Below are positions 19,568 to 29,196 of a stretch of DNA of 64,000 nt, in pieces. This DNA is from Neodiprion pinetum (lineage: Eukaryota; Arthropoda; Insecta; Hymenoptera; Diprionidae). Each line of letters opens with the position of its first letter. The stretch's first letter is position 1. The notes beneath the pieces were generated by a model. The model did not search any database and was not told where the DNA came from. It worked only from the letters and a program-made list of their open reading frames with translations. The stretch is taken from NCBI RefSeq assembly GCF_021155775.2, contig NC_060233.1, forward strand, positions 22,051,456-22,115,455. The letters run 5' to 3'. Position numbers and translations under genes: made by a program.

Positions 19568-22135
19568 CTACGGTGCAGGCTTGTAACCCCACGGAAGCGT
19601 ATCGGTCGTGTTTTGAAACACGATCCGCTTGTCGTCATTCCAGCTCAGTGCTACTTTCTGCTGTTCTACGGTATATACCTCATGCTTTCGACTCATGATC
19701 AAATGCTGATTTGAGGATAGATTTTCACGTTTCAACGCACAGTCCAAATAATCGTTGAAGGTTATTTTTCTTAACGCTGATCCTCTAACACCTTTGGCAC
19801 GTTTGTTGTCTTTTTCATCTCCCAAGACTCGGAATGCGTACAATTTAGCTCGTAACCCTACAAATTCCGACATGATTTTCCCGTTATTCTCGTCTTTCAT
19901 CAAGCCGAGAACTTTTTTGTTTGCTCGAGGTATTCCGTAAACGTTGTCAAGAGGATAATCCGACGTGTCGAATTTGTGCAAGTCCTCCTTCATGTGTTCG
20001 TATATGTCGGGGACGGTAAAATTGTAAATCAAACTGTCGGTATCCGTGTACATTAATTTTGCTCGGTTGCCAAATTTCTGCTTAATGTAATTGTAATGAA
20101 AATCATAGATGTATGTTTTAGATAGATCCAGGATGGAGAAACCTGCATACAATGGTTTATTCAATTTGACTTTCGTCTTATTCATTTCGACGATAACCAT
20201 CTCTTTGTCGAAAACGGTGCAGCTGTGAAAATTAGGCTTGGCTATGGTAGCTCTCGCACCGTACCGTCCATCCCATTCGGTGATCAATCGAACATCTCTG
20301 TACTTTCGCACGTTTTCCATAGTTTTGCCAAAAACTGCGTTGTTCATTAGCTTGTAAAAATTTTTCTCAAATTCGTTGTCAGATTTTTTTCGCAAATCGG
20401 TATTTAAATCTATATATTTTTTGAGCCACGGGGTTTGCCTGAATTTGAGAACTCTGTGAATTTAAAGTAATTTTAAGCCTAATTGTAAGCATTGTTTCAA
20501 AACGCTGTAGTGAACAACGTAGTTTTTCTTGGAAAATAGCGTGGGCGTCAATTTTGACTGTTTATTGGTCGAAATCGGAGGTACATAGTGCTCCGGACAC
20601 AATGGTAAATCCTTATGAGTTTCATGCAGTTCCGCAGGATATTCCAAATCTACCTCCAGCACGTAACCAAACTCTGCATCGTCCGAGATGGTAAGAACGT
20701 CGCATTGTCTGAAGTCTGATACCCATTCGAAGGAACTGTATGGCAGAGCAAAGCTCATAGCTGCACCGTACAAATTATTAACGTCAAAGTACATGAGATA
20801 AGATTCTTCGATCTCAGGATCGAATTCCTCTCCCATGTACCTGTTGTTGGCCTTTGCATATCTGTTCGAACACTGTGATACACCACCACGAATACCTTTT
20901 TCGATAAACATAACCATGTCTATGTCGGTGAGAAGCTCGAGTTCGATGCCTGTACATTTTAACATTGCATCAAACGACAGACCGGGCGCTGTGTAGTAAT
21001 GTAACGGGTCCAGTTTGTACGTCGTCCAACAATTCTGTCGAAAATTTTGAAAAACGTCAGCCAGTAAAAACACGTCCGTCTGTAAATACAAGTCCGAATA
21101 CTCTCCCAAAGTTTGGACGTTAAAAGTTTGCCATACGTCGCACGCGTGTGCGTAATCGTCGTCTGATATATTCCGGTCGTTTAATTTTGAATAAAACTGT
21201 TCTTTGGCTGGTAAATGTTTCTCCTCGAGCTTCTCCCAACTGTCTATGTATTCGTACGGGAAGACACCTTTCCTAGTCAATAACCGAAATTTGTTCAAGC
21301 TACTGCAGAATTTACGTGTTATTGTTTTTCGGCAATCGTCCAGATACGATGATAATTTATCGAGGCTGCTAGGCATGAAACGGTACGAATCTATGAAACG
21401 GAACGTTACATCCGTTCCCTTAACGAATTTAGTGAAGGAAATGTACTTTTCTTTGTTGACAGGTAATAGTTTAACAGTACCTTCGAATGACGTACCCAGG
21501 GCTTTGATCAGAAAATGCGAATCGTAACCCGAAAGATTGTGGAATATCACTGGGATGGTGTGCGAATTTTGGTAATTTAGATTACAGCTGCGGTGAGCAG
21601 CACCACGGTACTTTCCCGTGAAATGACAGTGATCCCGATGTTTCACGTCTGTGGGCGTAAACGGTTTTTCACAAATATGACAGACCGCCGACAAATCAAA
21701 TTCGTTGATCTGATTGAAATTTAGTGGTTCCATCGGTACAACAGTCTTGTAATATCCCTCTAACGAAAGTGCCAATTCCTTTAACTCGTTTACAAACCAT
21801 TGGATGCAAGTTTCTCCGCGATTAATTTTGAATTCTGAAAGCGAATCGTCAAACGCACAATGCAGATAGTAAGCTATACTATACGGAAGATGCTTCTGAT
21901 AAATTGTTCTATTTTCCCCAAAACTTTCATGTGTGGGCTGCAGTAAACATTCTAGATCTGCGTAAACGCAGAACGGAACGGTTTCTTTGTGCTTGAAATT
22001 TTTAAATTTGAGAATCTTGTCCTCTTCTGTTGGCAAGATAACTTTGGTTTTATTCAAATTCATGCAATCAACTCGGTGCTTGATCAAACATCTTTCGAAA
22101 TTAAAATGAGACAGACACCTATCGCACGTAATCCG
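19568..22135 (-). pseudogene. Protein-primed DNA polymerase B, N-terminally deleted, one nonsense codon
   Basis: One frame from 22135 to 19568, broken only by a TAA at 20462-20464. It keeps a Cys-rich CDRCLSHF motif, Exo I (VYADLECLL), polymerase motif A (YFDVNNLYGAAM), motif B (FYKLMNNAVFGKT) and motif C (YTDTDSLIY), plus the HNLSGYDSHFLIKAL block. There is no ATG before CDRC. The region that precedes it in the relic at 29197-32667 (about 300 residues) is missing, and the frame instead abuts the small upstream ORF. In intact Polintons PolB replicates the element from terminal protein. This copy has both a deletion and a stop, so it is probably inactive. Confidence 0.88.
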
Positions 22136-22380
22136 TCACCCACTTTTTGAAATTGTTGAAATTTGACTGTCAACGATTTCAGAATTCCAATTGTAGTCAA
22201 AATTCTTGTCTTCTCCCCGATCGTTGAGGCGTTGTTGCGTAAGATTTTATTCAAAAGCCTGGTATTTTGGGTTCCGAATCGAATCCATTTTGCAATTTCT
22301 GCCAGTGACGATTTTTCAGATAAAATCTTGAACGTCGTTTCCATAATTTGTATTAATTTCAAACACTTTTCGGAATCCAT
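22084..22380 (-). CDS. Small ORF upstream of PolB
   Basis: From an ATG at 22380 (MDSEKCLKLIQ) about 98 codons; an upstream GTG/TTG start is less likely. It is helical, with no known motif. It is similar in pattern to the 100-residue ORF at 28891-29190, which precedes PolB in the second Polinton relic: shared features are an AKWIRFGTQN/ADIGIANIQVL-type helix, a GEKTRI/GAKIRI motif and a closing K.QQFQ/KQLQQ. Its last 25 or so codons read into PolB DNA in the wrong frame, consistent with a fusion created by deletion. Confidence 0.55.
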   Translation of the reverse strand: MDSEKCLKLIQIMETTFKILSEKSSLAEIAKWIRFGTQNTRLLNKILRNNASTIGEKTRILTTIGILKSLTVKFQQFQKVGDGLRAIGVCLILISKDV

Positions 22381-22572
22381 GTTTCTTCTTCTTTCGATCT
22401 CACACACACTTGACAAAGATAGAGTTGCGAAGCTTCCTCTAGAATGACCGCTCTACGCTGACCCGGTCTCTTTTATGCTAATTGCGATGTCACCATCCGG
22501 TCGATTAACGTAAAAGAATGTATTCGAAGTACGTGGAAAATATTGTTTTTCACCTGGAGCAAACTATTGGCT

Positions 22573-23747
22573 TACAATAAATTCTAATAATATTTTTTTC
22601 GAATGTGAAATTTCCGCTCTGGGCTATTAGCGTGAAAGTTTACGGATCGTCATCGGCATTCCCTGTCTATCTAATCGCGATGTCACCATCCGGTCGATTA
22701 ACGTAAAAGAATGTATTCGAAGTACGTGGAAAATATTATTTTTCGTCTGAGGCAAACTATTAGCGTGAAATCTAATTGCGATGTCGCCATCCGGTCGATT
22801 AACGTAAAAGAATGTATTCGAAGTACGTGGAAAAATATTGTTTTTCGTGTCTATCTAATCGCGATGTCACCATCCGGTCGATTAACGTAAAAGAATGTAT
22901 TTGAAGTACGTGGAAAATATTATTTTTCGTCTGAGGCAAACTATTAGCGCGAAATCTAATTGCGATGTCGCCATCCGGTCGATTAACGTAAAAGAATGTA
23001 TTCGAAGTACGTGGAAAATATTGTTTTTCGTGTCTATCTAATCGCGATGTCACCATCCGGTCGATTAACGTAAAAGAATGTATTCGAAGTACGTACTATT
23101 AGCGTGAAAGTTTACGGATCGTCATCGGCATTCCCTGTCTATCTAATCGCGATGTCACCATCCGGTCCATTAACGTAAAAGAATGTATTCGAAGTACGTG
23201 GAAAATATTATTTTTCGCCTGGGGCAAACTATTGGCTATATATCAAAAAAAAAAAAAAAAAGGCCGCCGTCAAAATGGCCGCCATCACAAAATCATGACC
23301 GCCATCAAAAAATGGCCGCCGTCAAAATGGCCATCGCCAAAATTGCCGCCATCGAAAAAATCATGACCGCCATCAAAAATGGCCGCCGTCAAAATGGCCT
23401 CCATCACAAAATCAAAATTGCCGTCATCGAAAAAAATCATGACCGCCATCAAAAATGGCCGCCGTCAAAATGGCCATCGTCAAAATTGCCGCCATCGAAA
23501 AAATCATGACCGCCATCAAAAATGGCCGCCGTCAAAATGGCCATCGTCAAAATTGCCGCCATCGAAAAAATCATGACCGCCATCAAAAATGGCCGCCGTC
23601 AAAATGGCCATCGTCAAAATTGCCCGCCCATCGAAAAAAATCAAAATGGCTGCCATCAAAAAAAAATGGCTGCCGTCGAAATGACCGCTGGTCGGCTTGG
23701 TCGGTAAAGAAGGTGTTTCTATCCAGAACCGGCCTTGCTTATCTACT
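22573..23747. repeat. Right TIR of the Polinton, expanded
   Basis: About 1.17 kb, nearly twice the left TIR. The extra length comes from about five tandem copies (22640-23220) of a unit of roughly 100-190 bp containing CCATCCGGTCGATTAACG and GAATGTATTCGAAGTACG. The outer 450 bp are the same minisatellite as in the left TIR, in opposite orientation. Confidence 0.85.
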
Positions 23748-23787
23748 CAAATTATATCTGTTTCCATGCATTATCAAACAAGCTTAC

Positions 23788-24405
23788 CAACTCATCGCCT
23801 CGCATGCCACACCACACGTTGATACTCCAGCGAACTTGGTGGCTTGATTCCCGAACATTGTGCGGGTTTTCTTCCGCCCAATGATGGATGTTGTGGCTGT
23901 TGAAAACCCCGTCGTGATCAAAATTCGACTCATCCGTAAATAAGATGTTAAATACGAACATCGGGTCTGCTTGATGCTGCTCCAATATCCATTCGCAAAA
24001 AGCGGTTCTTGCCACACGGTCTGGACCGTGCAGTGCTTGAACCTTTTGCGAGTGAAATGGTTTCAGCTCGTTAGTTTGCAAGACCCGGTGTACGGTTGAC
24101 TTATCAGTCTCGTGTTCCGCGGCCAAAACCCGAGTACTTTTAGTAGGCGCCCTCTCAACATCGTCGAGGATACGTTCCTCGAACTGTACCGTCCGTCTGG
24201 ACCTCGGACGTCCAGCGTTAGAACGATCCGAGACGAAGCTGCCAGTTTCGCACAGGCTTCGCTCCAAGCGGCGGAAGACCTTCGCAGACGGATGCCGCCT
24301 CAACGGATACCGGTCCGCGTATTCGCGAGCTGCGTCCCCCGCAACGTTGTCACACCTTCCCATCATCAGCACCATATCGTACATCTCGCGATTTGAAAAA
24401 TCCAT
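23788..24405 (-). CDS. Tc1/mariner-type transposase, exon 1
   Basis: ATG at 24405, 206 codons. The N-terminal 125 residues form helix-turn-helix DNA-binding domains: the A..YA.RYP pattern with GRPRSRR, then STRVLAAEH and STVHRVLQ. Next comes the first part of the DDE catalytic domain with FTDESNFD (first Asp near residue 158), the HNIHHWAEENP block and WSINVWCGM. The coding frame ends at L206, where the donor GTAAGC (23782-23787) begins. Joining at the acceptor before 11178 keeps the frame. The intron is interrupted by the 12.4 kb Polinton. The transposase would bind the outer element's TIRs and cut at TA. Confidence 0.8.
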
Positions 24406-25049
24406 CGTAAAGACAATTGTACTCGAGCGATGCTGAAGACAATATAAGCAAAATTTGCCAGTTGCCAGTCAAAGCGCGTTGTTTATAACAATTGACTCTC
24501 GAGTTGCTATGCAGCCGTATTACTTTCCGTACACAACGGGTGTAAAATAGATACGAATTCGATTGAAAACGAAAGACTTTAAACTTATTTCAGCAGCATA
24601 ATATTGAAAATGTCTGAAAGTCGTTAATCTATGATCTGAATCATGAGTAACTACACGGAAAAAATGGAAAAATTACAATTGTAATAAGTGGCGCTTCGTA
24701 AATAAAACTGGAAAAATTACAGTTTGAGATAACATTTTTATGAATTCAATTTTAAAAATGAATTCTTACAGTTACAAATGTAATTTCACATTTTTAATAT
24801 GTAATTTCGACAGAAAATGCAAAATTTACACCTGAAACTTTGATTTTTCAAGTTAGCTTTCGAAGTGCTACGTTACATCAAAAACTGTGAATTTTCCGTT
24901 CTTCTTTTTTCTGTGCACTGCAACTTTGAATTCGCGGCCAATCAGCTTCATTTGAGATTCTTAGTTACCCGGAAAGTAGTACTTGAAGAATTATTTCTGA
25001 ATAATCTGGGTTTAATCAGTTAGTCTTCCATTCTTGGCAAAGGTTCAAT
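24406..25049. other. Centre of the outer element, no gene seen
   Basis: AT-rich spacer between the ATG of the intact transposase and the decayed inverted copy. It presumably holds the transposase promoter, but I see no clear TATA box close to 24405. Confidence 0.4.
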
Positions 25050-26217
25050 CACTGTATGGGTCAGACCATGCGGAAAGAATAAATTCTTGCGACAACGCAT
25101 TACAGCAGCATAAAGCGGAACCGCTGTTCATGTTTCATATTTTGTTTGCACGTAAGTAGAATTTCGATCTGGACGGAATGTTAAACGTCCACAACGTTTA
25201 TCACTGGGCCAAATGAAATCCACGCAATGTTCGTAAGTCGAGCCATGAAGTTCGATGGATTATCAATGTGTTTTTGCAGCATGTTGGATGACGAGTTGGA
25301 AAGTGTGACGGCTCAGTAGAGAGCCGTGGTAAGAGTCAGTCGGTCACCCGCCGGTCCAGGAATAAGACATATAAGCTTGGTAACGCAACATTGTCTGATT
25401 TAATGTATATCATCGTGTATCCCTTCGAACGAGCATATTTTACGTTTACGTTAAAAGCGACGAACCCTGTGAGGGAAGCATCAAGTATAAAGGAACCCGG
25501 GGCCGACTCAACAATGTAAAACGACCAATAAAGAAAGAAAGATAAGTTCATGAGTATTTATTTTATAGTAACAAATGGATCTGTTACAAAAGCTTGCTTA
25601 ATAGTTCTTCAATACAGACATAAATTGCTATCATCACATTGGCTTGATTTTGAACTTCATAAGTGGAGACCTGTTTTATGACTGTTCGGAAAAATTCATA
25701 TGGAATATTTGACCAATCAATGATTCAACGAGCATTATGGATTGATTATACATTCAATCAATGCGGGGTTATTCGTACGACAGATTGGTCTCTGCTTTTT
25801 ACGCGCAAGATGGTATTAAAGAACTTACCTGAAGTTTCTGAAAATCAAGCTTCCAGATCTGCTGAATAATCGTCTACTTAAACGTAGAGCACAGATATTC
25901 GTTGATCATGGTAATTTGTGAACGACAGATTTCAGGAGAGGTATAAGATACGCCGTAGACGCCGATCGCTTGGCCACTACGATCAGCGGATGTTAATCCG
26001 TTAAATTCTTTCGTGTAGAGCATGACTCAGAAGTACATACAAGGATCCACCTTATTTCTATGAAGCCCTGGAGAAAAAAATCGTGAAGGTAACGACAACG
26101 GCTACTCCGGACGTCGGTCGAAAAGTTATCGGTCAGCTGGTCGAATGTTGCAGGAGAAATTGCTGCCGTAGGAATAAGCGAAAAGCCGCATTTTCGAAGC
26201 CGCAAATCAATACTGAA
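25050..26217 (+). pseudogene. Second, decayed transposase copy in inverted orientation
   Basis: Translated plus-strand DNA matches the transposase at 24405-10705 in order. Around 25050-25290 it matches the LHGPDR to WSINVW region. Around 25770-25810 it matches the intron end and IGP start (CAGATTGGTCTCTGC). Around 26035-26200 it matches the KDPPNSLQALEAKI end. It has several stops and frameshifts, lacks the first 125 codons, and carries a solo LTR at 25304-25588 at the former intron donor. It ends next to the right TIR just as the other copy ends next to the left TIR. Confidence 0.75.
25304..25588. mobile_element. Probable solo LTR
   Basis: A 285 bp insertion in the decayed transposase, starting TGTGACGG, ending CTGTTACA and flanked by AAAG at 25300-25303 and 25589-25592. 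The empty site is visible by alignment to the other transposase copy (GAGTTGGTAAGCTTG). It contains a TATA-like ACATATAAG and an AATAAAG poly(A) signal near 25527. The internal region of the element is absent, so the family cannot be named. Confidence 0.6.
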
Positions 26218-28776
26218 TGGAACGATTAGTTGTCAACACCGAAAACAAAACAGAGTGCCGTACGATGTTTCTCATTTCCTAGTAATAATAACACAGAATC
26301 ATGGTACACGATTGAAATTATGTTTCTGAAATTGGAGTACATTGATTTTTTGTGACTTCTAATGGGAAAAACATGAGAATTTTTTTTATCCAATAACATT
26401 TGTAGCGCCGTAAACTGATTTATGGAACAATTGAGTGTTGCCGAAAACAGTGCAAATAAATCTATGTAACATGAATTTAACAAAATTAACCTTTTCCGAC
26501 TTATCAATAATTTATTCAGTGAAATAATGTATAGTATAACTCACTTATCAGTCAGTTGGTTTATCTAAATTTTCGTGTCTTTGAATTCATTCCTTCTTTG
26601 CCGTGAAAGAATATTATGCCCTAAAATGCTTCTCTCTGTCTACATAATCGAAATTTCTTTCGAAAATTTGGCAATGTCCGGGTATAAGAAAAGATGTTTC
26701 CATGTAAAATGAAGCATTGTCGAAATTACGAAATCCCATTTAATTCGAGCATTAATTTGTCTGGCTATAAAATACATTTTTCGTCGCAAAATAGGCTGCA
26801 AAAGCACGAAGGGATACTGAGACTCATCGCTTTTCGCTTTTAAATTCGATGTTTAGATGTTCTTTTTTCTATGAAAAATCTTGTTGGTATCCCCCCTCAT
26901 CGGATGGGTCTTTGATTGAGGTAATTTTTAAAAAAGGAAATTTACATATTATTGAGAATGGATTCACGGATTTGAATGAAAATTGGTACCATGAGGATTT
27001 TGGGGTCGCTGATCACGAATCTGGGGTTAGATTTGAAAAATTCGAAATGGCGAACTCACATGGTGAAAAAAAATCTTAAAATATTCGGATTTTGGTGGAA
27101 ATTGGAAAATGGAGATTTTTCCGGTCATCAGTAACCGATCCAAGGTCAGATTTCCAAAATTTATGATGGTCGATCCATTATTAGTGGTTCAAAATGAAAA
27201 AAATCGTAATATTTTTTTATGTAATATGATATGCGAGGGCTTTTGAATCGTCAATCACGACTCTGAATTCGTAGTTGGAAAATTGGAATTGGATATTAAT
27301 ATTTATTTGTTCCATGAACCTTGAATTTGCAGTGTGAAAACGGGACGTTCGAGCGCTGGCTCACGGTCAGCCTCAAGCCGCTTGTTTACTCATACGAACG
27401 ATGCAATACAGTATCGATGTATGTGGTTTAAGTATTAATTACTCAAAATTTATCAAACTTAAAAATATTTTGAATAAGACTATGAATTATCAAAATATCT
27501 CTTCTGATATTATGACTACACGCAGAAATTTACCAAATCGATTAATTTTTGTCAATTCAATCGAGCCGTGTTCGATTATTTTGTTGAAGTCGATTAATCG
27601 ATACATTGATTATTCTCAGATAAGTGGCCATCACTAGCATTGATCTCAACGATTTCAACGTTACTTGCCACTCCAGACCCACATTGAATCGACGAGGGAA
27701 TAACTGGGAATTTGAATGACACCATATTTTTTTAAGTTGAATTAATTGACTTTATTCATGTAATTTGACTTCATTTTTCTGGTCCAAATAATAATTTTTA
27801 TTTTTCCTCAAATTCGGATAGATTTATTAAATTCAAATTGCTTCATTTGAATTCAGGTATTTGAAAATTTTCTTCTTCTTGATTTAAAATTCCTTTTTTA
27901 TTTGAATTTAATTGGTTTTCTCTCCAAACATAAAATTTTGGCACGAATCTAAAGTTATTCAAAGTAACTTGACTTATCACAACTCTTCCTAATTCAGTTA
28001 TATCTCAAATAATTCCAATGATTTCAGTTATCATTTTTAGTGATTCAGTGAATTCTCATTTACTCAGTTATTTTGTGTTAACTCAGGTGAATTGTAATTG
28101 ATTTACAAACCTATTGACACGTCAATTCAGCGAGTTATTTTTCCCTCGCATTATTGAAAAATCGGATGTCAATGATGAATTTCAAACTAGTGGAAAAGTT
28201 ATGTTGCAAAGACACAAAAAAATGTTCGGAAAGCATAATTCAGATTGATTGAATGACTAATTATGAACCCTAACGGCATATCAATCATCTAAAATCTCTA
28301 GTTTTATGCATACATCGATGATTGGAAGTGTTTTATAACATTAAATCTTAAATCCGCTGATTTATTTCGAGATTTATTTTTATTTTCACTCGTAGATGTG
28401 TGTTTCGTAGTATTGTGTAGCTGGGCATTCGCTTATTTTCACACACACGAGTGTGCGTCCGTGGGTGTGCGGCCGGCAGCGTGTGCCGCGGCAACAATAC
28501 CGAGGTCAGCGCTCAAGAAGGGGTACAACAGCGAGAGAGGGGAGGTGCCGATATTCAATTCGTCAACGAATAATAATAATTCACCCAGACGAACAAAAGA
28601 GCAATTTCCGTGGCGGCAAATCCAGATAAAATGGTGCACTCTGATTGGCCTAGCGCTATCGATTATAATTCAAAAACTATGCGTCGGACGAGCTTCCGGT
28701 AAAGAAATGCTCGGTTGCATTTCAGTCAGGTATTACGCTGGCTGGTCCGTGTCCCCCAATTTAAGGACATCCTGTA

Positions 28777-28890
28777 TATAGGCTCAACGCATCCGATGCA
28801 GACTCATCAGTCTTACACGATACGTGCAAGTAAAAAGCCTATAATTTTCATTTCTCTGACATACAATTGTTGCCTATAACCGTTAAAGTT
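28777..28890. other. Flank of outer element, upstream of second Polinton relic
   Basis: Short AT-rich stretch between the TA duplication and the small ORF. It probably contains the former promoter of the relic (TATAATTTTC near 28841). Confidence 0.4.
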
Positions 28891-29190
28891 ATGACTGTCG
28901 AAGCGTATATGGGACTTGTGGAGAAGATGGAGGGGATGTACAATTTGCTGAGAGAGCAACCACCCGGAGAAGATAATGACGCTGTCATCAATCATTGGGC
29001 TGATATTGGAATTGCGAATATCCAAGTTCTACGGGATATTTTTATGCAACGAGGAACGACTGTTGGTGCGAAAATACGGATCCAACATATGATCGCACTC
29101 CTGCAATCTTGGGTGACAAAGATCAAACAGTTGCAGCAGCGCACAGTGGTGACGGGTGAAAATATCGGTACTTCTGCGGGTGTACAGTAG
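28891..29190 (+). CDS. Small ORF preceding PolB relic
   Basis: About 99 codons from the ATG at 28891 (MTVEAYMGLVEKME). Helical and of unknown function. It is similar in length, position and several motifs to the ORF at 22084-22380 of the complete Polinton. Its stop is six bases before the start of the PolB frame. The frame is intact although PolB behind it has six stops. Confidence 0.5.
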   Translation: MTVEAYMGLVEKMEGMYNLLREQPPGEDNDAVINHWADIGIANIQVLRDIFMQRGTTVGAKIRIQHMIALLQSWVTKIKQLQQRTVVTGENIGTSAGVQ

Positions 29191-29196
29191 GACGAT

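Larger units (their letters stand above)
11377..23747. mobile_element. Polinton/Maverick, 12,371 bp
   Basis: Termini are AGTAGATAAGCAAGG... and ...CCTTGCTTATCTACT, so the element starts AG and ends CT. It is flanked by 6 bp duplications CAAATT at 11371-11376 and 23748-23753, both diagnostic of Polintons. Inside are ten genes: conserved protein, major and minor capsid proteins, adenovirus-type protease, PLA2 protein, FtsK/HerA packaging ATPase, two accessory proteins, retroviral-type integrase and protein-primed PolB, plus a small PolB-proximal ORF. It interrupts the intron of a mariner-type transposase; the other transposase copy shows the empty site (AAATTG once). Confidence 0.93.
3893..28776. 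mobile_element. Giant nested Tc1/mariner-type element with 2.56 kb TIRs
   Basis: Termini TACAGGATGTCC... and ...GGACATCCTGTA are inverted and flanked by TA at 3891-3892 and 28777-28778, the target duplication expected of the Tc1/mariner superfamily. The two arms are inverted repeats for about 2.56 kb each (3893-10657 minus the Penelope insertion, and 26220-28776). Between them lie two inverted copies of a DDE transposase gene. Subtracting the Penelope, Polinton and solo LTR insertions leaves about 8 kb for the original unit. The outermost kilobase of the two TIRs differs at several percent of positions, while the inner 1.5 kb is almost identical. Confidence 0.8.

Noticed and set aside
23183..23847. 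Long frames rich in KWPPSK and KNGRRQNG
   Set aside because: Translations of the 67 bp minisatellite in the Polinton TIR; several frames are open at once, as expected for a repeat without stops.
25663..25869. Separate small gene on the plus strand
   Set aside because: It aligns with the intron 3' end and exon 2 start of the transposase and belongs to the decayed second transposase copy.
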